Below are positions 1 through 6,221 of a DNA stretch of 56,977 nucleotides, piece by piece. Origin of the DNA: a virus. Every line of letters begins with the position of its first letter. Positions within the stretch are counted from its first letter, which is position 1. A program made the position numbers and the translations under genes. Where the stretch lies: IMG/VR virus record IMGVR_UViG_3300027906_004537, positions 1-56,977 of that record; one strand, written 5' to 3'. Under the pieces are notes generated by a model. It saw only the letters and a program-made list of their open reading frames with translations, was not told the DNA's origin and made no database searches.

Positions 1-306
1 TCAATTCTCCCTGGCTGACTCGAGCAGCCGGCGACCAGAATCAGGCAGCACACAGTCACGATAGATAGTTTCACGCAGCACCTCCGTGCGGCCTTGCTGG
101 TAAATGGTTTTGTTCTCGATGCGAATGCCGGCGATCTGATCAAGTGTCTTGCCGGATATCTCACGCACCAGGGCGTCGGCGGCTTTCTGCGCAATTCGGT
201 CACGCTCGAGGTCATACGCCACCTTCCAGGCGTGCAACTGCCAGCCGGTACCAAGGGACATGGCGGCCACTGCCGCATAGGCCACCAGTCGCGCTTTATC
301 AATCAT
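1..306 (-). CDS. Small membrane-anchored lysis protein (Rz/spanin-like)
   Basis: A 101-residue protein with one N-terminal membrane segment (about residues 7-25) followed by a charged, probably helical, periplasmic part. This is the shape of an inner-membrane spanin subunit, which with an outer-membrane partner fuses the two membranes at the end of lysis. The C-terminus (YRDCVLPDSGRRLLE) is a signature I associate with small proteins beside endolysins in Pseudomonas prophages. It overlaps the upstream amidase by 8 bp, so the two are probably translated together. No embedded lipoprotein partner was found. It could also be an endolysin regulator. The function is inferred from shape and neighbour. 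Confidence 0.6.
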   Translation of the reverse strand: MIDKARLVAYAAVAAMSLGTGWQLHAWKVAYDLERDRIAQKAADALVREISGKTLDQIAGIRIENKTIYQQGRTEVLRETIYRDCVLPDSGRRLLESAREN

Positions 307-832
307 GGCTCACCTCTTCAGCCAGCAGATCGGCCAGCACCTCGGCCAACTGCAGCTTCCAACGCTGGTACTTGGCCACGTCATCCAGGTTGCTGATAAA
401 AAACAGCTCAACGATGATGCCGCCGCCCCGGCTCACGAACGCCAAGCGACTGTGCTGGCCGCTCGCCTCGCCCTTCGCCCCGCGGTTGTTGATGCCCAGG
501 GTCTCGCTGATGGTTTTGCACAAGCGCAAACCCAGATCCATATCGCCCGGCCAGCTCAGCGTCTCCACGCCCGTGGCCGCTGGCTTGTGGAATGCGTTGC
601 AGTGGAACTCCAGGGCAATGTCGTGCTCTGCCGCCGCCTTGCACGCCTTCGCCAGCGGCAGGTTCTGGCCCTGCTCACCGTCTCTGCTGAACTCAACCCC
701 CCGCGCGCGTAATGCTTCGGCCAGGAGGTCGCGGAACTCCAGCACAATGCTGGCCTCGGTATGGCCGTTACCCACGGCGCCGGGGTCAGCGTCCGAGTGG
801 CCGGCGCTGATGAATAGGGTCTTTGATTGCAT
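299..832 (-). CDS. N-acetylmuramoyl-L-alanine amidase (endolysin)
   Basis: A zinc amidase of the Amidase_3 family that cuts the bond between N-acetylmuramic acid and L-alanine in peptidoglycan. Visible family features in order: the first metal histidine in ISAGHSDADPG near the N-terminus, the second in ALEFHCNAF, and the catalytic glutamate in IIVELFFISN near the C-terminus. There is no signal peptide, so a holin would have to release it. I chose the ATG at 832 (protein starting MQSKTLF) because AGGAGT lies just upstream; a longer frame to 895 runs through a terminator hairpin. With the membrane protein at 1-306 it forms a second lysis module, separate from the one at 33602-34739. Confidence 0.9.
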   Translation of the reverse strand: MQSKTLFISAGHSDADPGAVGNGHTEASIVLEFRDLLAEALRARGVEFSRDGEQGQNLPLAKACKAAAEHDIALEFHCNAFHKPAATGVETLSWPGDMDLGLRLCKTISETLGINNRGAKGEASGQHSRLAFVSRGGGIIVELFFISNLDDVAKYQRWKLQLAEVLADLLAEEVSHD

Positions 833-854
833 GGGTACTCCTGAAATGCAGGCA

Positions 855-877
855 CAAAAAAACCGCCCAGGGGCGGT
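855..877 (-). terminator. Rho-independent terminator after the tail genes
   Basis: Read leftward, ACCGCCCCTGGGCGGT folds into a GC-rich hairpin followed at once by seven T residues. It lies between the tail gene ending at 1020 and the amidase, so tail transcripts probably stop here. Confidence 0.8.
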
Positions 878-1019
878 ATGTGAAATGGGCAGCACTTTTG
901 ATTGGTTACCGGTGACAGCTCAGGCCGGTGCCGGCAGTATCACTTTGCTCCGCACGGATGCGGGCATGTTCCGCTCTTCAGACCGCCGGTGATGTTTGCA
1001 GTACCGGCAAACCATCTGA

Positions 1020-1682
1020 TCAAATCGTTCCCCCCATGAACTCAAGCACACGACTGTATCTGGCCATGCAGAATATGCCGACCTGCGTATTCCCCTCCCC
1101 AAGCTCCGCAGTAACATGCGAAATGCGATGTTCGCCGTCTACATAGACGTCGATATTTTCACCATCCGCCACTGCTCGCAGTGAATGCACGTCGCCGGGA
1201 TTGGTAGGCAGGGGCGCCGTTGCTACAGTCGTATATGTCGCGCCGTTTCGCCGAGAGAGCGCAACAAGCTGCGACTGGGTTGATATTCTCGCAATGAATC
1301 CTGTACCCGCTGACTCCGCGCTGTCGCGGAATATTACGCCCAACGATTCGCCTGAGCCGCCAGCGACGTGCTCTACTGTGCAACCCCACTCGCCATCTGC
1401 AGCGTCTTCTCCGGTATCGAAAACCGCCCTACTGGGCAGAAAGCTAGTGGCCGAGTTGTTGCCGACCACGTAGCCTCCGGGCATAACGAGTATGTTCGAT
1501 CCAGCCCACGCTAGCGCGGTTCCTTGGATCACCCGTCCGGTAATAGCCCCCCCAGCCCCCCCGTCGAACGTGTCGACAATCGTCCGCCTGTCTGGATGAA
1601 CAAGCGATGGGAACACTTCGTTGAATAACGGTGCATAGGTATCGCGCGGCACCACACCACGCAAGATAGCAAGATGCTTCAT
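1020..1682 (-). CDS. Putative tail protein with concanavalin/LamG-like fold
   Basis: A 220-residue protein. From about residue 35 onward it alternates short beta-rich segments, with TIVDTFDGG opening the domain and DGENIDVYVDGEHRISH near the end. The phrase 'V.ADGENIDVYVDG' is typical of laminin-G/concanavalin-like sugar-binding domains. The start at 1682 has AGGA upstream and sits 11 bp after the esterase stop; the longer frame to 1826 would overlap the esterase deeply. It is the last gene of the tail-fibre unit and would be expected to help bind surface polysaccharide. The family is not firmly identified. Confidence 0.6.
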   Translation of the reverse strand: MKHLAILRGVVPRDTYAPLFNEVFPSLVHPDRRTIVDTFDGGAGGAITGRVIQGTALAWAGSNILVMPGGYVVGNNSATSFLPSRAVFDTGEDAADGEWGCTVEHVAGGSGESLGVIFRDSAESAGTGFIARISTQSQLVALSRRNGATYTTVATAPLPTNPGDVHSLRAVADGENIDVYVDGEHRISHVTAELGEGNTQVGIFCMARYSRVLEFMGGTI

Positions 1683-1692
1683 GCCTGAGTCC

Positions 1693-3006
1693 TCATGCAG
1701 AACCAATTGAGACGGATGCGGCAACCACAGCCATCGCTTTGCCCATTTCGTTATAACCCTGCTGCGAGTAGTGCGACCGATTCTGACTAGAAGTCCCGCC
1801 AGGGAAGTCTTTGTCCCGCATTTCATCGCGAGCGATCAAATTGTAAGCCCCTGTCCAGCCAAAATATAAATTGGGCTGGGTTTGCACCATCTGACGCTGC
1901 AACTCTCGCATATCAGCCAGGCCCGCGGCGTCGATACCTTCTGCGTCCCCGCCGGTTTGCGACATAATCCACGGCCATTTACTACCGCCGAAAGCAGAGT
2001 CAAAGTAAGCGCGCAGCAGCTGGTACTCGTCGATATAATCTTGCTCCGTTATTTGCCCGCCGGCCGATGGCAGGCATCTAGCGTCCCGCTCGCCTTGAGA
2101 CCACAGAACCCCGCCGAAGCGGTACGCCAAGCCGGCGGACTCCGCCGCCGCTATTGCTGCATTTACGTTATCTACAGCGATTCCGCGTAGCGTCCCGGTC
2201 GAACTCCAGTTCAACCCATTACCTCCCGCCGCAGGAGCCGACGCGGCCGCTGTTAGGCCGGCACTACCTACCGCCGAAGGAACAAAGATCACGCCCAAGC
2301 CGGTTCGACGGTAGAACTCAAGGGCGAATGCCGGCAAGCATGACCCGGTAGAAGCATTGCCTACCGGGTCCCCGAGAACAGCGTCCAACTCTCCAGAGTA
2401 ATACTGATAGGCAACCCCGCTTGGCACAGATACCGAAAGAGCGGAGCTTCCAACGCCCTGCATGTTGGATTGGCCGCCCGTGAGAAACAGAATAAATTCA
2501 GTTGGACCGGGCGACACTAACGGCGCTTCCGCGCCGTAATACACTGTGCCGGAATGGCCGATGACCTTCATAACTCGAAGCTCGCCATCGGCGTCTCTAG
2601 CAGCTTCGATCCTGTCAGGGTCCAGCTCCCCAGCTAGGATCTTGATTTCATCTATCCCAGCAACATCAAATATTTTCACATCCACAGCACTATTCGTCGG
2701 CAACTGGTCATCACCCGCACCAACATCAGAAGCCGAGGCGGTACCCAGTTGCTCAAACGCCCCGGTCACTTCACTGGCAAAGCTGTCGAGTGTGGACTGG
2801 TCCACCTTCTGCCCCACCTCATCCTGCAGATCAACAAACGCCTCATTGATCCCGCCATCGACAGTCGAGCCGTCATCCAGCGTCATGATCAGCCGGCCGT
2901 CTTCGTCGTAGGTAGAGCCGATTACCTTCGCACCGACGCGACCTCTAAAGCCGACCTTGACCACCTGCTTCTTGGGGCCGTTACGAACAACCGGAATGCC
3001 GCTCAT
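1693..3006 (-). CDS. Tail fibre/spike with sialate O-acetylesterase-like domain
   Basis: A 437-residue protein. Residues 1-165 look like a virion-attachment and stem region (repeated VD.Q.E..QKVDQ phrases). The rest is an SGNH-type acetylesterase of the SASA/DUF303 family: GGQSNMQG near residue 178 carries the nucleophile serine, LWSQGERDA near 303 is the conserved WxQGE block, and SHYSQQGYNEMG near 412 carries the catalytic histidine. Such domains remove O-acetyl groups from surface polysaccharides and help a phage dock on a modified O-antigen or capsule. It overlaps the preceding gene by an ATGA. No trimerisation or chaperone domain was recognised. Confidence 0.85.
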   Translation of the reverse strand: MSGIPVVRNGPKKQVVKVGFRGRVGAKVIGSTYDEDGRLIMTLDDGSTVDGGINEAFVDLQDEVGQKVDQSTLDSFASEVTGAFEQLGTASASDVGAGDDQLPTNSAVDVKIFDVAGIDEIKILAGELDPDRIEAARDADGELRVMKVIGHSGTVYYGAEAPLVSPGPTEFILFLTGGQSNMQGVGSSALSVSVPSGVAYQYYSGELDAVLGDPVGNASTGSCLPAFALEFYRRTGLGVIFVPSAVGSAGLTAAASAPAAGGNGLNWSSTGTLRGIAVDNVNAAIAAAESAGLAYRFGGVLWSQGERDARCLPSAGGQITEQDYIDEYQLLRAYFDSAFGGSKWPWIMSQTGGDAEGIDAAGLADMRELQRQMVQTQPNLYFGWTGAYNLIARDEMRDKDFPGGTSSQNRSHYSQQGYNEMGKAMAVVAASVSIGSA

Positions 3007-3605
3007 CGTGTTGCCTCGTCGGTAATTTCAAAGGGGCTTAAACCAACCAGCGCGTACACCGCGCCATTAGGATCAATAACCTCAGCGTCCCAAACGCCGC
3101 ACATTGGCTTTAGGCTCTTGGACACAGACTCGGGTAATAGCAGAGTGAAACTGTGCTCTGATGGATCGACGACGAACTGCCCGTCAGGATTTTCGCCGCC
3201 ATCAGAGTGAAAGGTAAGCACCGGGCTATTGTCGTGAATGTTTCGACGGAACATCGCACGCGCAGACCAGCCGGTAATGTCCTGCGGGATCAGGTACTTC
3301 ACGACTCCGCCGGCCGACCACATATGACGCCAGCTGCTGCCGACCAGGTCATTAATCTCCACCGTGTCGTCATCAATCACGGTCGCAATATAGTTTTCAC
3401 CATTGAGGTCGCTGGGCTTTTTCACGGACTCGACGTCAAACGGCCAGCCGTCGGGCAAACCATGACCAACAACGGTCAGCCGAACCGGCGCCAGGGAGGG
3501 CACACCAGTGATTGGCACGTAGGCGAACTTCTCGCTGGCATACTGAAGCGCGAAGTCGAGGGTTTTGCCCTTTTGGAAACAAAGGTCGATAATCGGGGCG
3601 TCCAT
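3003..3605 (-). CDS. Tail-fibre-associated protein, BppU-like N-terminus
   Basis: A 200-residue protein. Its opening (DLCFQKGKTLDFALQYA) and the later ITGWSARAMFRR resemble the N-terminal region of baseplate/fibre attachment proteins in which a supplied range is converted into a beta-structured domain (BppU_N-like). The resemblance is weak and pattern-based. The start at 3605 (MDAPIID) is preferred; an ATG at 3620 gives five more residues. It is translationally coupled to the esterase fibre (ATGA) and would be the adaptor fixing that fibre to the particle. A copy of the late-promoter element lies 26 bp upstream. Confidence 0.5.
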   Translation of the reverse strand: MDAPIIDLCFQKGKTLDFALQYASEKFAYVPITGVPSLAPVRLTVVGHGLPDGWPFDVESVKKPSDLNGENYIATVIDDDTVEINDLVGSSWRHMWSAGGVVKYLIPQDITGWSARAMFRRNIHDNSPVLTFHSDGGENPDGQFVVDPSEHSFTLLLPESVSKSLKPMCGVWDAEVIDPNGAVYALVGLSPFEITDEATR

Positions 3606-3630
3606 AGCATGCTCCTGCAATTTCCCTGCA

Positions 3631-3657
3631 CGCTATGTGACTGGATGCCGCCGTCAA
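3631..3657 (-). promoter_or_regulatory. Late promoter-like element, copy a
   Basis: Leftward copy of TTG-N11-CAGTCACATAGCG, all 13 bases of the right block conserved and TTGACG as left box. It stands 26 bp before the tail-fibre unit beginning at 3605. Confidence 0.6.
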
Positions 3658-3683
3658 CCTGGCGGAAGCTTGCCATCTAAACG

Positions 3684-3705
3684 CAAAAACCCGCGCTTGG
3701 CGGGC
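3684..3705 (-). terminator. Terminator of the HARE-HTH nuclease gene
   Basis: Read leftward, CCCGCCAAGCGCGGG is followed by TTTTTGCG. It lies 25 bp beyond the stop of the gene at 3730-4527 and gives that gene its own transcription unit. Confidence 0.75.
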
Positions 3706-3729
3706 TTCTTGGTTCTAGCCTGCGTCAAT

Positions 3730-4527
3730 TCAGAGCAGTTGGTTGAAGGCGTTCACGAACATGGAGCAGTCGGTGTTATTAAACCGCCATGACTTGGCCT
3801 TAGCATCCCGGGTAATACGGATAGACAATGCAGAAGAGTCGCCCTTAATCGACCGGCTTTTTAATAAAGTATCTATGTGTGTGGATGGCACAACGACGTA
3901 GGTATTGCGTGTTTCGGTCGCGCTGCGCAAGACAAAAATGTAATACATCATGCTGCTGTGGTTGGCATCAAAGCTTGTCCGCTTAATAGCAAACTTCCAT
4001 GCCCCATCGTTCTCGCAAGCCGCCTTAACTTGAAGATAGAAGTATTTGTTGTCCTTCTCGGCAACAACATCGATGCCTTGATCGACAATCATAGGCGAAG
4101 CATTAAAGCCCCAATATAAAAGCTCAGATATAACTGCATACTCACCAAACTTTCCGAAGTAGATGCTGTTCGTCTGAACCGGCGGCAGGGCCGCCACTGT
4201 CCTCGAAGACGGCACGCTTTTAATTCGGTACCATCCGCGCTTGGCTACAGTTCTGCCGGCCTTCTTGTAATTCACCTTTGAGAAAAGGGCGCCTTTGCGC
4301 TTCGACTCAGCAGCAAGGGCGTTATTCACCTTTTGCTTAAACTCTTCCTGCGTCAGCCCCAGATTCATGTTCTTCGCAATAGCTTGCGCTGCGATGTCAT
4401 CAACATGAGCTGATCGGCCGGGTGTCTCCTGCAGAATATCCTCAGCGATCATGCAAAGCCTGGCAGCCATGCTTAGCTCTATCCGGTGACCGCGTGCGGC
4501 AAATAATGGAGAGATGCGTGAGTCCAT
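3730..4527 (-). CDS. HARE-HTH plus PD-(D/E)XK nuclease-like protein (moron)
   Basis: A 265-residue two-domain protein. Residues about 18-100 fit a HARE-HTH winged-helix DNA-binding domain (SMAARLCMIAEDIL through FSKV...GWYRI). Residues about 122-200 fit a restriction-endonuclease fold: GKFGEYAVISELL (E near 128), GIDVVAE (D near 150) and YLQVKAA (Q-V-K near 165). Together these suggest a DNA-targeting nuclease; substrate and trigger are unknown. It has its own terminator and looks more AT-rich than its neighbours, both signs of a moron. It sits where P22 carries sieA, between the tail gene and the immI repressors, so a role in excluding other phages is a reasonable inference. It could instead be a replication or repair nuclease. 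Confidence 0.7.
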   Translation of the reverse strand: MDSRISPLFAARGHRIELSMAARLCMIAEDILQETPGRSAHVDDIAAQAIAKNMNLGLTQEEFKQKVNNALAAESKRKGALFSKVNYKKAGRTVAKRGWYRIKSVPSSRTVAALPPVQTNSIYFGKFGEYAVISELLYWGFNASPMIVDQGIDVVAEKDNKYFYLQVKAACENDGAWKFAIKRTSFDANHSSMMYYIFVLRSATETRNTYVVVPSTHIDTLLKSRSIKGDSSALSIRITRDAKAKSWRFNNTDCSMFVNAFNQLL

Positions 4528-4566
4528 TCGTAAATCCCTTTTTGTTTTTAACCTCTGTAACTGGCG

Positions 4567-4935
4567 CTACTTCCCAACCCTTGCCAACATTTCAGTAATC
4601 ACTTTAACTGCGCCGTCCATTTTCGCGCCCAACTCACCCTGAACCCGCTCAAGCTGCTCCAGGTGCACAGCTAGACCTTCAGTGTGGTATGTGCCTCGCA
4701 CCTCCGCACGCAAATCCTCTACTTCCTCCACCAGTTCACCCAGCCATGCGCCCACGCCTGAAAGGCTTGAGCCTGGCGCGATAGATTCGAGCTCGCGCTC
4801 AATCTCAAAGGTCTCTTCGAGGCGGTCAACGAGCTCGGCTGTAATTGAACGCTTATTGATTGCGGCGGCGGCCTCTAGCCTGGCCTTCAGCTCTGCCGGG
4901 ATGCGGAAATTTACTTGGGGGTCTGATCTGCTCAT
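4567..4935 (-). CDS. Mnt-like ribbon-helix-helix repressor
   Basis: A 122-residue protein. Residues 1-45 are an Arc/Mnt ribbon-helix-helix domain (PQVNFRIPAELKARLEAAA then a second helix SITAELVDRLEETF). The rest is a long, charged, probably coiled-coil helix, as in P22 Mnt, where it makes tetramers. It is divergent from the Arc-like gene at 5029, with palindromic operators between, exactly as P22 mnt is to arc-ant. Its expected job is to keep the antirepressor promoter silent in the lysogen. The start MSRSDPQ is used; no ribosome binding site precedes it, and a possible promoter would start the RNA at the A of the ATG. Confidence 0.82.
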   Translation of the reverse strand: MSRSDPQVNFRIPAELKARLEAAAAINKRSITAELVDRLEETFEIERELESIAPGSSLSGVGAWLGELVEEVEDLRAEVRGTYHTEGLAVHLEQLERVQGELGAKMDGAVKVITEMLARVGK

Positions 4936-4941
4936 GTGCGA

Positions 4942-4970
4942 ATAATGCAGCACGGTGATGTTGACAGCAA
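4942..4970 (-). promoter_or_regulatory. Possible leftward promoter of the Mnt-like gene
   Basis: Leftward TTGCTG (4970-4965), 17-bp spacer, CATTAT (4947-4942). The seventh base after the -10 is the A of the ATG at 4935, which has no Shine-Dalgarno, so a leaderless transcript is possible. Confidence 0.4.
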
Positions 4971-4989
4971 TAAAGCGCGGTGCTTAAAT
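4961..4989 (+). promoter_or_regulatory. Pant-like promoter of the arc-ant operon
   Basis: A consensus -35 TTGACA (4961-4966), 17-bp spacer and -10 TTAAAT (4984-4989) point at the Arc-like gene. An operator lies across the spacer and -10, as in P22, where Arc and Mnt repress Pant. Confidence 0.7.
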
Positions 4990-5009
4990 AAATCAAAGCA
5001 CGGTGCTTT
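4972..5009. promoter_or_regulatory. Paired operators for Arc/Mnt-like repressors
   Basis: A perfect inverted repeat AAAGCAC-G-GTGCTTT lies at 4995-5009, and a near copy AAAGCGCGGTGCTTA at 4972-4986, 23 bp earlier. The core GCACGGTG recurs at 4950-4957. The pair covers the -10 and start region of the rightward promoter and would bind a ribbon-helix-helix protein as a dimer of dimers. Confidence 0.65.
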
Positions 5010-5028
5010 GTTTACACGAGGAGGCGTT

Positions 5029-5190
5029 ATGAGAGTGCGCGACATGAGTCAACTGGTGCTGCGGGTTGACCCAGCTATCAAGCAATGGCTTGAGAGCAAA
5101 GCAAAGAAAGAAGAGCGCAGCCAGAACTGGCTGATTTCCAAGACCCTGAAAGAGGCGATGGAAAGAGATAAGCAAGCCAAACACGCATAA
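5029..5190 (+). CDS. Arc-like ribbon-helix-helix repressor
   Basis: A 53-residue protein, the same length as P22 Arc. The ribbon SQLVLRVDP is followed by helix A (AIKQWLESKAKKEERS) and helix B (NWLISKTLKEAMER). The ATG at 5029 follows a strong GAGGAGG; the longer frame from 4936 would run through the promoter. It is the first gene of an operon with the antirepressor at 5254, the P22 arc-ant order. By analogy Arc shuts down its own promoter after infection to limit the antirepressor. Family membership is clear; the specific role is inferred from context. Confidence 0.85.
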   Translation: MRVRDMSQLVLRVDPAIKQWLESKAKKEERSQNWLISKTLKEAMERDKQAKHA

Positions 5191-5255
5191 AAAAGCCCCA
5201 AGCGCTGGAACGCTTAGGGCTTTCAAAACGAAACGTTCGCGGAGAACAATTTCAT
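5189..5255 (-). ncRNA. Sar-like antisense RNA over the antirepressor start
   Basis: A leftward promoter inside the antirepressor gene would start near 5255, opposite its ATG, and a strong hairpin with six T residues would end the RNA near 5189. The roughly 67-nt product is complementary to the antirepressor ribosome binding site (GGAGAAC) and start codon. P22 makes a sar RNA of about the same length at the same place to block ant translation. Here it is predicted only from signals. Confidence 0.55.
5192..5223 (-). terminator. Terminator hairpin between arc-like and ant-like genes
   Basis: AAAGCCC(C)AAGCG, loop CTGGAA, CGCTT(A)GGGCTTT. Leftward it ends in six T residues; rightward only three T then C, so it should stop antisense RNA well and arc-ant read-through poorly. 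Confidence 0.75.
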
Positions 5256-6180
5256 GAGAAAGAATAGCACAGCCGTATCTAATGTCATCCCCTTCAGTTT
5301 TGAAGAGCGCGAAGTGCGCACCCTGTTAATCGACGACCAGCCTTGGTTTGTCGCTGCGGATGTTGCAAGCGCTCTGAATTATCGTATGGCAGCTGACATG
5401 TCTCGTAATCTGGACGATGACGAGAGGGGTACGCAGATTGTGCGTACCCCCTCTGGAGATCAGGAAATGACTACCATCAACGAGTCAGGCCTTTACTCGG
5501 CAATCCTGCGCAGTCGCAAAGCCGAAGCAAAGCGCTTCAAAAAGTGGGTAACTGCCGAAGTCCTGCCAGCCATCCGCAAGCACGGCCGCTATGAGGATCG
5601 CAGCAACCAGATGTTTACTCTGGTAGGCCAGACTATCGGCACCGACGGTTTTCACTGCCTGGGCGCGATCCTGAATGGGAAAGTTCGCCATCTGCCGGCA
5701 CCAGCACGCAAACGCGCCACCATGCATGTTTGGTCCCAGGTGCATAAGGCTTTCAGCGTGGTATCGGCTCAGGATATCCCGGCAGAGCAAATGGACAGCG
5801 CGCGCAACTTCATTGCAGCTTATGCGATTGAAGGCGAATGGCTCGGCAAGGAAAAGCCAGCGGCGCCGAAACCTCCGCTGAACATTCACTACCCGCTGGA
5901 TGCGCTGACTTGTCGCCGCCCTGGGATGTTGTCGCCGTACAACGACAATCACGAGACCCTGAAAGTCACGCTGGAGGATTTGAGCAGCCCGCGCAGCTCC
6001 TTCTGTGAGCTGATCTTGTCAGAGCTGAGCCGCAACGGATACGCAGTAGAGGCCGCATGGTGGGAGTTCCGCACCTATCGCAACAAGTTTGAAGCGTTCA
6101 GAGGTTTGGTGCACAACCTTGGCAACACGATTGAAGAGCCGCAAAACTACGTAGTGAACCGCAGCCCGCTTCCAGCCTGA
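5254..6180 (+). CDS. Phage antirepressor (Bro-N plus P22_AR_C-like)
   Basis: A 308-residue protein. Residues about 12-115 are a Bro-N domain (PWFVAADVASALNY, then TTINESGLYSAILRSRKAEAKRFKKWVTAEVLPAIRKHG). Residues about 125-195 resemble the P22 antirepressor C-terminal domain (HVWSQVHKAFSVVSAQDIPA). P22 Ant, 300 residues, binds and inactivates CI-type repressors and so induces or unlocks lysogens. It follows the Arc-like gene after a 63-bp gap holding the antisense-RNA terminator, and has GGAGAAC before its ATG. A rightward terminator follows. Its target here would be CI at 39447 or the repressors of other prophages. Confidence 0.85.
   Translation: MRKNSTAVSNVIPFSFEEREVRTLLIDDQPWFVAADVASALNYRMAADMSRNLDDDERGTQIVRTPSGDQEMTTINESGLYSAILRSRKAEAKRFKKWVTAEVLPAIRKHGRYEDRSNQMFTLVGQTIGTDGFHCLGAILNGKVRHLPAPARKRATMHVWSQVHKAFSVVSAQDIPAEQMDSARNFIAAYAIEGEWLGKEKPAAPKPPLNIHYPLDALTCRRPGMLSPYNDNHETLKVTLEDLSSPRSSFCELILSELSRNGYAVEAAWWEFRTYRNKFEAFRGLVHNLGNTIEEPQNYVVNRSPLPA
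5261..5288 (-). promoter_or_regulatory. Psar-like antisense promoter
   Basis: Leftward ATGACA (5288-5283), 16-bp spacer, TATTCT (5266-5261): five of six and four of six matches to the sigma-70 consensus. It lies within the first codons of the antirepressor gene. Confidence 0.5.
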
Positions 6181-6188
6181 CTAGATCG

Positions 6189-6213
6189 CCCCGCCCTGCG
6201 CGGGGTTTTCTTT
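6189..6213 (+). terminator. Terminator of the arc-ant operon
   Basis: CCCCGC, short loop, GCGGGG followed by TTTTCTTT, directly after the antirepressor stop codon. It separates this operon from the convergent ejection-protein gene. Confidence 0.85.
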
Positions 6214-6221
6214 GCCCATCG

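Noticed and set aside
876-886. GGTATGTGAAA upstream of the amidase, a partial match to the late element
   Set aside because: Only TATGTGA matches, the TTG box is missing at the fixed spacing, and a terminator lies between it and the gene.
920-1117. Leftward frame with a CRYCKHH motif
   Set aside because: Overlaps the tail gene end, has no ribosome binding site and no convincing family.
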